A stretch of DNA of 40,025 nucleotides from the NCBI GenBank assembly GCA_016282135.1, contig JAEEKA010000102.1, forward strand, positions 1 to 40,025, given 5' to 3'. Of this stretch, positions 26,107 through 33,773 are shown one piece after another (positions within the stretch are counted from its first letter, which is position 1; every line of letters starts with the position of its first letter). Under the pieces are notes generated by a model. It was not told the origin of the DNA, searched no databases, and worked only from the letters and a program-made list of their open reading frames with translations. The stretch comes from Oscillospiraceae bacterium (GTDB taxonomy: Bacteria > Bacillota > Clostridia > Oscillospirales > Oscillospiraceae). Position numbers and translations under genes: made by a program.

Positions 26107-26135
26107 TAGACATTCCGAAAGGAAAGTAGTATAAT
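26107..26135 (+). promoter_or_regulatory. Sigma-A promoter of the ABC importer operon
   Basis: TAGACA (26107-26112), spacer of 17, perfect TATAAT (26130-26135). The leader to the start codon is about 75 bases and contains a 7-bp stem (26144-26150 with 26162-26168). Confidence 0.85.
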
Positions 26136-26215
26136 TACTGCAATGATTGGGGAACAACCTACCAATCACTGCGCTCCGCTCTGCGGGGCAGAATTATCTT
26201 CAAGGAGGAAAAACG

Positions 26216-27817
26216 ATGAATTTTAAGAGAATCGCAGCAATGCTGCTGGCGGTTGTGATGGTTTTCGCCCTTGTTGCCTGCAACGACACCACCGACGAGA
26301 CCAAAACCCCCACCGGCGGCAACGACACCACCCCCGCCACCCAGGGCAACCAGGGCGGCAGCGAACTGGCCGGCACCTACGAGATCAAGGTCTGGTGTGC
26401 CGAGAAGATGGTGGACCTGACCACCAACCAGATCAAGGCTTTCAATGAGAAGAACACCGACGGCATCGTCATCAAGGCTACCGTGCAGAACGTGAGCGAG
26501 GGCGAGGCCGCTACCCAGATGATCACCGACGTGGACGCCGGCGGCGATCTGTTCTGCTTCGCTGATGACCAGTTCGCCCGCCTTGTCCAGGCTGGCGCTC
26601 TGTCCAAGCTGGGCACTCAGGCCTCCGAGTTCGTCACCAAGAACAATGATGCCGGCGCCGTCAAGGCTGCCACCATCAACGGTGAGATCTATGCCTACCC
26701 CATGACCGCGGACAACACCTACTTCATGTACTACGACAAGACCGTCATCACCGACCCCACCAGCATGGACAAGATCATCGCTGACTGTGAGGCCGCTGAC
26801 AAGCAGCTCTGCTTTGACGTGGGCAACGGCTGGTATCTGGCCTCCTACTTCTTCGGCGCCGGCTGCTCCTCTGACTGGTCCACCGACAAGGACGGCCACT
26901 GGGTCGTCAACGACACCTTCAACAGCGACGAAGGCCTCATTGCCATGAAGGGCATGAACAAGCTGATGTCCTCCCCCAAGTTTGACTCCAAGAGCAACGC
27001 CGCCGAGTTCGACAACGGCGCTGCCGTGGTCGTCAGCGGCACCTGGGATTCTTCTACTGCCAAGTCCATCCTGGGCGACAAGATGGGCGTCGCCGCCCTG
27101 CCCAAGTACACCGTGGACGGCAAGGATTATGAGCTGGGCTCTTTCATGGGCTACAAGCTGGTGGGCGTCAAGCCCCAGAGCGACGCTGTCAAGGCTGCCG
27201 TTCTGCACAAGCTGGCCCAGTACCTCACCGACAAGGACGCTCAGATCGAGCGCTTCAACACCGCCGGTTGGGGCCCCTCCAACCTGGAGGCCATGAAGTC
27301 TGACGCCGTTCAGAACGATCCCGTTCTGGCCGCTGTTGCTGCCCAGGCCCAGAGAGCCGTTGTGCAGAACGTGCCCGACGGCTGGTGGAACCTGGCTGCT
27401 GCCCTGTCCGCCACCGCCAAGGAGACCGGCGACGAGGCTGCTCTGAAGGAAGCCCTGAAGACCTACAACGACGGCGTGGAGCTGCTGAAGAACCTGAAGC
27501 CCGGCCTGCTGTTCGTGGGCGCCTGGAATGGCTGGAACAACGCTGTTGTGGAGGACACCTATATCCTCTCCGGCGACGGCGACGTCCTGTCCCTGACCCT
27601 GGATGTTCCCGAGAGCGATTATATGGGCGGCCGTATCGTCAACAACGGCAAGTGGGAGTCTGACAAGGGCTACGCCCAGGTTACCACCGGCAAGGAGCTG
27701 GCCAAGGACCTCGGCGGCGACAACCCCGACAACAACATTGTCTTCGTTGAGCCCGGCACCTACAAGATCACCATCAACACCGCCAACAACGAGATCACCC
27801 TCGAGAAGGTCGGCTGA
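26216..27817 (+). CDS. ABC sugar importer solute-binding lipoprotein with extra C-terminal sandwich domain
   Basis: A 533-residue extracellular binding protein of the maltodextrin/galacto-oligosaccharide (MalE/GanS) type. The signal peptide ends in ALVA with lipobox C22, followed by a Thr/Gly-rich linker. The binding-protein fold covers about 55-425 (for example EIKVWCAEKMVDLTTNQIKA, YAYPMTADNTYFMYYD). From about residue 430 a further domain begins, with VGAWNGWN (W437, W440) and ending GTYKITINTANNEITLEKV. That pattern is reminiscent of SusE/SusF-like or starch-binding beta-sandwiches and is not usual in binding proteins. AAGGAGG gives the start at 26216. Context (two GH53 genes, amylase nearby) leaves galacto-oligosaccharide or maltodextrin as ligand; the former is favoured by the operon. 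Confidence 0.88.
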   Translation: MNFKRIAAMLLAVVMVFALVACNDTTDETKTPTGGNDTTPATQGNQGGSELAGTYEIKVWCAEKMVDLTTNQIKAFNEKNTDGIVIKATVQNVSEGEAATQMITDVDAGGDLFCFADDQFARLVQAGALSKLGTQASEFVTKNNDAGAVKAATINGEIYAYPMTADNTYFMYYDKTVITDPTSMDKIIADCEAADKQLCFDVGNGWYLASYFFGAGCSSDWSTDKDGHWVVNDTFNSDEGLIAMKGMNKLMSSPKFDSKSNAAEFDNGAAVVVSGTWDSSTAKSILGDKMGVAALPKYTVDGKDYELGSFMGYKLVGVKPQSDAVKAAVLHKLAQYLTDKDAQIERFNTAGWGPSNLEAMKSDAVQNDPVLAAVAAQAQRAVVQNVPDGWWNLAAALSATAKETGDEAALKEALKTYNDGVELLKNLKPGLLFVGAWNGWNNAVVEDTYILSGDGDVLSLTLDVPESDYMGGRIVNNGKWESDKGYAQVTTGKELAKDLGGDNPDNNIVFVEPGTYKITINTANNEITLEKVG

Positions 27818-27880
27818 TCCCATGCACGCGAATCAGATCAGAACAATGAGCTTTGACTGGAACTGATTCAGAAATCGGAT

Positions 27881-27921
27881 TTTGGTTGGAGTCAAGCGAG
27901 CTTGGCTCCAACCAAATTTTA
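27881..27921 (+). terminator. Attenuating terminator between binding protein and permeases
   Basis: A 16-bp stem with one T-G pair (27881-27896 with 27901-27916, loop CGAG) is followed by TTTTATA. Such a partial terminator would let the binding protein be made in excess over the membrane genes downstream. Confidence 0.82.
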
Positions 27922-27938
27922 TAAAAAGGGGCTTTGCT

Positions 27939-29480
27939 ATGAAAAGATACACGGATATGGAGTATCTGCGCCTGTCAAAGGGGCGGAAATTCCTGTACAA
28001 AATCGCGGCTTTTTTCTGTGCGATCCCGCGCGGGCTGAAAAACTTCTTCCTCGGCATCGTCCGGGCCGTGGTGAATTTCTTCAAGTCGATCGGCCGGGAA
28101 TTTGCCGATATTTTCACTACCTTCGTCAAGGGCGATTGGAAAACCAAGCTGTCCTATTTTGTGATGGGCTTCGGCAACATCGCCCGGGGCCAGATCCTCC
28201 GGGGTCTGCTGTTTTTGCTCTTTGAGGCGGTTTTCATCGTCTACATGATCGTGGCGGGAGCCAAATGGCTGAGCATGCTGCCCTCTCTCGGCAAGGTCGG
28301 CCCCCATGAGGTCTACAACCCGGTCCTCGATCAATATACCACAGAGTACGGCGACAACTCCTTCAAGATCCTGCTCTACGGCGTTCTGACCATCTTCTTT
28401 ATCATCGCTTTCATTTACACCTGGCGGGTAAACATCAGGCAGAACAAGCTCTCCGAGCAGATCATCAAGTCCGGCAAGCCGCTGAAGAGCGGCAGGGACG
28501 ACCTCCGCTCCCTGGTGGACGACAACTTCCACAGAACCCTGCTCGCCCTCCCTCTGACGGGCATCCTGATCTTTACGGTCATGCCCATCATCTTTATGAT
28601 CCTGGTGGCCTTCACCAATTACAGCGGCATCAACGACGGCTACGCCAACAACCTCTTTACCTGGGTGGGCCTGGACAACTTCAACACCCTTCTGGCCTGG
28701 GAGGGCGCGGGCAACGTCTATTCCGCCACCTTCGGCGAGATTCTGTCCTGGACCCTGATCTGGGCCTTCTTCGCCACCTTTACCAACTATTTCCTCGGCA
28801 TGTTCGTCGCCATGATGATCAACAAGAAGGGAATCCGGCTGAAAAAGCTCTGGCGTACCATTCTGGTGCTCACCATCGCGATCCCACAGTTTATCTCCCT
28901 GCTGTACGTTTCCAAGATGTTCGACAAAAACGGCATCATCAACGGCTTGCTCTCTGACCTGGGCATTATCAGCCAGAACATCGACTTCTGGGGCAGCACG
29001 GCCCACAATGCCCTCCTTCCCAGGGTCATGGTCATTGTCATCAACATCTGGATCGGCATTCCCTATCTGATGCTGATTGCCACCGGCATTCTGATGAATA
29101 TTCCCGCCGATCTCTACGAATCCGCGAAGATCGACGGCGCCGGCGGCTGGAAGCAGTTCTCCAAAATCACCCTGCCCTATATGTTGTTCATTACCGGCCC
29201 CTATCTGCTCACCAGCTTTACCGGCAACATGAACAACTTTAACGTCATATACCTGCTCACCGGCGGAAAACCCATCAACGCGGCGGCTTCCTCGGCTGCC
29301 GGCTCCGCGGGCTACACAGACCTGTTGATTACCTGGCTCTTCAAGATCACCACCGGCGAGGGCGCCAAGTACTACATGGCCTCGGTTATCGGCATCCTGG
29401 TCTTTGTCGTGGTGGCAGTGATTTCCCTGGTGGTCTACAACCTGCTGCCCTCCATTAAGAACGAGGAGGATTTCCAGTGA
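27939..29480 (+). CDS. ABC sugar importer permease, MalF/GanP type
   Basis: A 513-residue integral membrane permease. The N-terminus is unusual: about 85 residues of basic, amphipathic sequence before two hydrophobic helices (about 88-108 and 143-161), a soluble loop, and then the canonical six-helix MalF core from about residue 200. The EAA loop for ATPase contact is LYESAKIDGAGGWKQFSKI (about 391-409). Bacillus GanP is about 420 residues, so this protein carries a longer N-terminal tail. The chosen ATG at 27939 directly precedes MKRYTDMEYLRLSKG and follows an AAAAAGGGG stretch. Stop and next start overlap as TGATG. Confidence 0.9.
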   Translation: MKRYTDMEYLRLSKGRKFLYKIAAFFCAIPRGLKNFFLGIVRAVVNFFKSIGREFADIFTTFVKGDWKTKLSYFVMGFGNIARGQILRGLLFLLFEAVFIVYMIVAGAKWLSMLPSLGKVGPHEVYNPVLDQYTTEYGDNSFKILLYGVLTIFFIIAFIYTWRVNIRQNKLSEQIIKSGKPLKSGRDDLRSLVDDNFHRTLLALPLTGILIFTVMPIIFMILVAFTNYSGINDGYANNLFTWVGLDNFNTLLAWEGAGNVYSATFGEILSWTLIWAFFATFTNYFLGMFVAMMINKKGIRLKKLWRTILVLTIAIPQFISLLYVSKMFDKNGIINGLLSDLGIISQNIDFWGSTAHNALLPRVMVIVINIWIGIPYLMLIATGILMNIPADLYESAKIDGAGGWKQFSKITLPYMLFITGPYLLTSFTGNMNNFNVIYLLTGGKPINAAASSAAGSAGYTDLLITWLFKITTGEGAKYYMASVIGILVFVVVAVISLVVYNLLPSIKNEEDFQ

Positions 29481-30388
29481 TGAGTAAACAACGTGAAGAA
29501 GCTCAGGCTGTCATGAAGCGGCACATGGGCCTGAAAGCATCCGCCAGAATCAGCAACACGGTGATCCATATCGTCCTGGTGCTGATGGCCATTATCTGGC
29601 TGGTTCCATTTGTCTGCATCGTTCTGCAATCCTTCCGCACGGAGACGAACCCTGACGGCACCAGGGTTACTTGGATGGTCCCTTATATTGTCCCGAAGAA
29701 GTGGGGCCTGGACAACTACGTTAACCTGTTCAAATCCGACTTCAAGGACTGGTATCTGAACACCTTTATCATTGCCCTGGTGGTGGCGGCGGTCCAGACC
29801 TTCATCGTCCTGTGCATGTCCTACACTCTCTCCCGCTTTCGCTTCAAGCTCCGCAAGGGCCTGATGCAGTTCATGCTGATCCTCGGCATGTTCCCCGGTA
29901 TGCTCACCATGATTATCCTCTACCGGGTGTTGAAGGACCTGGGGCTCACCGAAGCCCACGCCGTGCCCGGCCTGATATTGGTCTACGTGGCATCCTCCGG
30001 CATGGGCTACTACGTCTCCAAGGGCTTCTTTGACACCATCCCCAAAACTCTGGACGAAGCCGCCCGGGTGGACGGCGCTTCCCGGGCTCAGGTCCTGTTC
30101 AAGATCATCCTGCCGCTGGCCAAGCCCATTGTGATCTATACCGTCCTCACCGCTTTCATGGCCCCCTGGGGCGACTTCGTCTTTGCCCGGTACATCGCCT
30201 TCGGCGATTCCAGCGGCATGAATGCGGCAGTGGGCCTGTGGAAATGGCTGACCCAGGATATGATCAACCTGAGGTACACCATGTTCTGCGCGGGCGGCGT
30301 TGTCGTCGCCATCCCCGTGGCGGTCCTGTTCATGTGCCTGCAAAAGTACTACGTGGAAGGTGTCACCGGCGGCGCCGTCAAGGGCTGA
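29480..30388 (+). CDS. ABC sugar importer permease, MalG/GanQ type
   Basis: A 302-residue permease with about six membrane helices and the EAA loop LDEAARVDGASRAQVLFKII (about residues 191-210). It pairs with the MalF-type protein to form the channel. ATG at 29480 overlaps the upstream stop, with GAGGAGGA (29463-29470) as ribosome site. A GTG 3 bp earlier is in frame but less well placed. A short N-terminal cytosolic tail of about 27 residues precedes the first helix. Family length is about 280 residues, so it is typical. Confidence 0.93.
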   Translation: MSKQREEAQAVMKRHMGLKASARISNTVIHIVLVLMAIIWLVPFVCIVLQSFRTETNPDGTRVTWMVPYIVPKKWGLDNYVNLFKSDFKDWYLNTFIIALVVAAVQTFIVLCMSYTLSRFRFKLRKGLMQFMLILGMFPGMLTMIILYRVLKDLGLTEAHAVPGLILVYVASSGMGYYVSKGFFDTIPKTLDEAARVDGASRAQVLFKIILPLAKPIVIYTVLTAFMAPWGDFVFARYIAFGDSSGMNAAVGLWKWLTQDMINLRYTMFCAGGVVVAIPVAVLFMCLQKYYVEGVTGGAVKG

Positions 30389-30421
30389 TCCGGGATCAAG
30401 CAGAGTAAAGGAGAATCGAAT

Positions 30422-31597
30422 ATGGCAAGTGTAAAGCTGACGAAAGTTAAGAAAATTTACGATAACAAGGTTGTGGCGGTCCACGACTTTGACCTGGATA
30501 TCCAGGATAAGGAATTCGTGGTCTTCGTCGGTCCCTCCGGCTGCGGCAAATCCACCACCCTGCGCATGATCGCCGGCCTGGAGGAAATCAGCGAGGGCAC
30601 CGTGGAGATAGACGGTGTGGTGGTCAACGACCTCCAGCCCAAGGACCGGGACATCGCCATGGTCTTCCAGAACTACGCCCTTTATCCCCACATGACGGTG
30701 TATGACAACATCGCCTTTTCTCTCCGGCTGCGGAAAATGCCGGAGGATCTGATCTACGAGAAGGTCACCAACGCCGCCGAGATCCTGGGCATCACCGAGT
30801 ATCTCATGCGCAAGCCCCGGGCCCTGTCCGGCGGCCAGCGCCAGCGTGTGGCCATCGGCCGCGCCATGGTGCGGGAGTCCAAGGTCTTCCTGATGGACGA
30901 GCCCCTGTCCAACCTGGACGCCAAGCTCCGCAACCAGATGCGCGCCGAGATCATCCTGCTCCGGCAGAAGATGGACACCACCTTCATCTACGTCACCCAC
31001 GACCAGACCGAGGCTATGACCCTGGCCGACCGGATCGTCATTATGAAGGACGGCTACATCATGCAGGTGGGCACCCCCGCGGAGTGCTTCGACATGCCCG
31101 CCAACCTCTTTGTGGCGGAGTTCATCGGCGCCCCGAAGATGAACATTATCAAGACGGAATTGCTCAAAGAAAACGGAAAATATTATGTAACCCCCTTTGA
31201 CACGAAGATCGAGGTTACCGGCGAGAAGGGCGCGGAGCTGGCCCGCAGAGGCGTGGAGTCCGGCCCGGTTCTCCTGGGCGTCCGGCCCGAGCACATTACC
31301 CTGTGCAGGGAAGGGGAGGGGATCCCCACCATCCTGGAGGTCAACGAAATGATGGGCTCCGAGCTCCATCTGCACGTTTACGTCCAGCCAAAGGAGGAAG
31401 GGGAGGAAGACCAGGGCGAGGCGAAAGAACCCGCTCCCGTGGATCCCGCGTCCTGCCTGATTGTCCGCGTTCCCACCATCGGCCTCACTGCCGACCAGCG
31501 GAAGAACATGGCCTACGGCGCGCCGCTGAACATCACCTTCGAAGGAAAGGTCATGCACTTCTTCGACCCCGAAACGGAGAAGAATCTGCTGCTGTAA
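30422..31597 (+). CDS. Sugar ABC importer ATPase, MsmK/MsmX/UgpC type
   Basis: A 391-residue ATPase energising the importer. Walker A GPSGCGKST (37-45), signature LSGGQ (135-139), Walker B VFLMDE (155-160) and THDQTEAMTLADR (H-loop region) are intact. The C-terminal regulatory OB/TOBE region contains an acidic, low-complexity insert (EEGEEDQGEAKEP, about 324-336) not typical for MsmK. In Bacillus the equivalent ATPase MsmX is encoded elsewhere and shared between importers. Here it is in the operon, suggesting a dedicated subunit. Start ATG follows AAAGGAGAATCGAAT. Confidence 0.95.
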   Translation: MASVKLTKVKKIYDNKVVAVHDFDLDIQDKEFVVFVGPSGCGKSTTLRMIAGLEEISEGTVEIDGVVVNDLQPKDRDIAMVFQNYALYPHMTVYDNIAFSLRLRKMPEDLIYEKVTNAAEILGITEYLMRKPRALSGGQRQRVAIGRAMVRESKVFLMDEPLSNLDAKLRNQMRAEIILLRQKMDTTFIYVTHDQTEAMTLADRIVIMKDGYIMQVGTPAECFDMPANLFVAEFIGAPKMNIIKTELLKENGKYYVTPFDTKIEVTGEKGAELARRGVESGPVLLGVRPEHITLCREGEGIPTILEVNEMMGSELHLHVYVQPKEEGEEDQGEAKEPAPVDPASCLIVRVPTIGLTADQRKNMAYGAPLNITFEGKVMHFFDPETEKNLLL

Positions 31598-31617
31598 ACA
31601 AATTCGACCTGTCCGCT

Positions 31618-31647
31618 CCGGGGCCCCGGAAAAGGGGCCCCGGTTTT
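31618..31647 (+). terminator. Intrinsic terminator after the ATPase gene
   Basis: A 10-bp stem (31618-31627 with 31634-31643, loop GGAAAA) is followed by TTTT. It separates the importer genes from the unknown enzyme, though read-through is likely because no clear promoter follows. Confidence 0.88.
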
Positions 31648-31655
31648 GGAATTTC

Positions 31656-31722
31656 GTAGGGGCCGGCGTCCCGACGGGCCGCAGCTATCGGAAACTGAAG
31701 GCGTCGAGGACGCCGCCCCTAC
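31656..31722. repeat. Long GTAG palindromic repeat element
   Basis: A 67-bp element beginning GTAGGGGC and ending GCCCCTAC. The ends pair over about 15 bp with one bulge (GTAGGGGC-C-GGCGTCC with GGACGCCGCCCCTAC). A relative lies at 35891. Confidence 0.85.
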
Positions 31723-31740
31723 TTAGAAATGGAGAATACT

Positions 31741-33585
31741 ATGCCTGACAAATTCATCGTCAACATCATCCACCGTCCCGAGATGGTGCCGGAATATGCC
31801 GAAAAGGTTACCGGCCAGGGGAAGGAGGAAGATCTGGGCCGGAAGGCGCTGCTGACCGAGAGCTTGGACATTTTCAAGACCCAGCAGATGCTGGCCCACA
31901 AGTACGGCCTGAAAACCACCATCCAGATGACCTACGCAGCCCTCTTCAACCCCGAGGCCGTGGAGCTGGCAAAGCAGCACCACGCGGAGTTCGGGGACGA
32001 AATCGGCCTGTCCCTGCTGGGCCTGCCCTGCGAGCAGTTCCGGGAGAAGTACAAAACCAAGGACTTCTGCATTTGGATGTTCTCGATGGAGGACAAGAAA
32101 TCCATCGTCCGGGACGTCTTTGAGAAGTTTTATGACGCCTTTGGTTTCTACCCGGAATCCACCGGCTCCTACTATATGGACGCCGAGCTGATCAACTTCA
32201 TCAAGGCGGAGTACCCCACCGTCAAGTGCGCCGTGGCCACCTGCTGGGAGGAGGGCCCCAAGGCCTACCACACCTGCAACAACTCCTGGTACACCTTTAT
32301 GGACGGCGGCCCCTGGGCCCCCTGGATTCCCTCGAAGGTCAACACCCACGCCCCCGCCGCCAATGAGAGCGAGGACAGCGGCATCGTGGCCATCCCCCAC
32401 CTGAGCCGGGATCTGCTGGCCTGCTATGACGGAAACGGCTCCAACTTCGGTACCCACCCCCAGAATGTCCTGCGTGGCATGATCTACGACACCAAAACCT
32501 GGGAATATCCCTACCTCTACAATCTCATCGACCAGTACCGGAGCCTTGCCAAGTACAACGACGGCTACGCCTACAATATGATGTTCGTGGGTCCCGGCTG
32601 GATGAACAAGATGGGCCGCTGGGAACAGCCCTACGAGCTGCTGTACAAATCCTATGAGGACGGCTGCGCCTACTACGGCAAGCTGAAGCAGGAGGGCAAG
32701 CTGGTTGATATGACCATGGCCGAGTTTGCGGACTACTACCGGGAAAAGAAGACCTATACGACCCCGGAATGCGCCCTTTGGCGGGACATTCTCTACGGCT
32801 CCGACAAGCAGCTCTTCTGGTACTGCGACCCCTATATGCGGGCCTGCGTCAATATGGACCAGGGCGGCGCCATCGTGGACCTGCGGCCCTACGCCGCCAA
32901 GCTGGAGTGGCCCGTGGGCATCGGCACGGCCCACGTCCAGGACGCCTCCTATCCCTATCTGATTCAGGAAAAGTACCGGGCGGGCTACTTCACCCACTAC
33001 GCGGGAGAGGGCACCGTTCGCTCCGCCAAGGTCTGCTGGAACGGGGAGGAGGTGGATCTCTGCCTCTGCCGCACCAAGGCAAAGTTCTCGAAGGAAGGGG
33101 AGGATCGGATCCTGACCCTGGACCCGGTGGACATCGAGTTTGCGGGGGGGCTTACGGTAAAGCTGCAGACGGTGATCACCTTCTCCGAGGGCAGCTCCAA
33201 TATCCGCATGGACCGGAAGCTCCTGGGGCTCTCCGACCCGGAGGCCCAGGTGACGGTGAAGGAATACATGACAGCCTGCTACGGCACTACGGAATACGCC
33301 CAGGATATGACGAGCCTGACCCTGCGGATCGAGGCGGGGGAGGAGTCCGTCGCCATCCCCTACGAATACAAGTGCCGGGAGGCCGCCGTTCCCGGGGCGG
33401 AGGAAGTCAGCTGCACTATCCCGCCCATCAAGACCCGGGTTTCCATGCTGGCCAACGGCCGGAATAAGATCGGCTTTGTCCGGGAGGGCTATGCCTTCAG
33501 CCCCATGTTTACCCTGGGCTGGGAGCGCACTATGAAAGAACAGGAGGTTTTCACCACATGGCTCAATCTGGAAAGGGCAGACTGA
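31741..33585 (+). CDS. Unrecognised 614-residue protein, possible new carbohydrate-active enzyme
   Basis: I do not recognise a named family. The N-terminal half (about 1-330) reads like an irregular alpha/beta barrel. Segments such as HAEFGDEIGLSLLGLP, AFGFYPESTGSYYMDAEL and VKCAVATCWEEG recall NodB-polysaccharide-deacetylase or GH38/GH57-type folds, in which an early Asp/Glu and histidines are catalytic. The C-terminal third is beta-rich (VDIEFAGGLTVKLQTVITF). There is no signal peptide, so it is cytosolic. GGAG at 31731-31734 points to ATG 31741, not the ATG at 31729 that contains it. In the Bacillus galactan operon this place is taken by the GH42 beta-galactosidase GanA, so this protein may finish oligosaccharide hydrolysis. 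That is inference from position. Confidence 0.6.
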   Translation: MPDKFIVNIIHRPEMVPEYAEKVTGQGKEEDLGRKALLTESLDIFKTQQMLAHKYGLKTTIQMTYAALFNPEAVELAKQHHAEFGDEIGLSLLGLPCEQFREKYKTKDFCIWMFSMEDKKSIVRDVFEKFYDAFGFYPESTGSYYMDAELINFIKAEYPTVKCAVATCWEEGPKAYHTCNNSWYTFMDGGPWAPWIPSKVNTHAPAANESEDSGIVAIPHLSRDLLACYDGNGSNFGTHPQNVLRGMIYDTKTWEYPYLYNLIDQYRSLAKYNDGYAYNMMFVGPGWMNKMGRWEQPYELLYKSYEDGCAYYGKLKQEGKLVDMTMAEFADYYREKKTYTTPECALWRDILYGSDKQLFWYCDPYMRACVNMDQGGAIVDLRPYAAKLEWPVGIGTAHVQDASYPYLIQEKYRAGYFTHYAGEGTVRSAKVCWNGEEVDLCLCRTKAKFSKEGEDRILTLDPVDIEFAGGLTVKLQTVITFSEGSSNIRMDRKLLGLSDPEAQVTVKEYMTACYGTTEYAQDMTSLTLRIEAGEESVAIPYEYKCREAAVPGAEEVSCTIPPIKTRVSMLANGRNKIGFVREGYAFSPMFTLGWERTMKEQEVFTTWLNLERAD

Positions 33586-33770
33586 ATTACCGCTGCCCGT
33601 CCTGCTTCATGCGGGACATCGACATGGATATGTTCTACGACAAGGAAAAGGACGAGTTCTACTGCCTGCGCTGCCAGTATCGGGGCAATGAGGCGGACGT
33701 CCTGGCCAAGAACGAGCTGGCCCGCTTCCGCTACGGCGCCATGCGTCAGCGCTTCAGCTTTGAGGATTGA
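33558..33770 (+). CDS. Small zinc-ribbon protein overlapping the unknown enzyme gene
   Basis: A 70-residue protein with two CxxC knuckles (C13/C16 in YRCPSC and C36/C39 in YCLRCQYRG), a zinc ribbon similar to those in primase-type CHC2 or rubredoxin-like fingers. It starts 28 bp inside the previous gene in another frame, with AGGAGG (33542-33547) upstream, and ends 3 bp before the second GH53. Codon use looks like the neighbours. No DNA-binding helix is evident. A role as metal chaperone or partner of the unknown enzyme is possible but is not supported by motif evidence. Confidence 0.7.
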   Translation: MAQSGKGRLNYRCPSCFMRDIDMDMFYDKEKDEFYCLRCQYRGNEADVLAKNELARFRYGAMRQRFSFED

Positions 33771-33773
33771 GAA

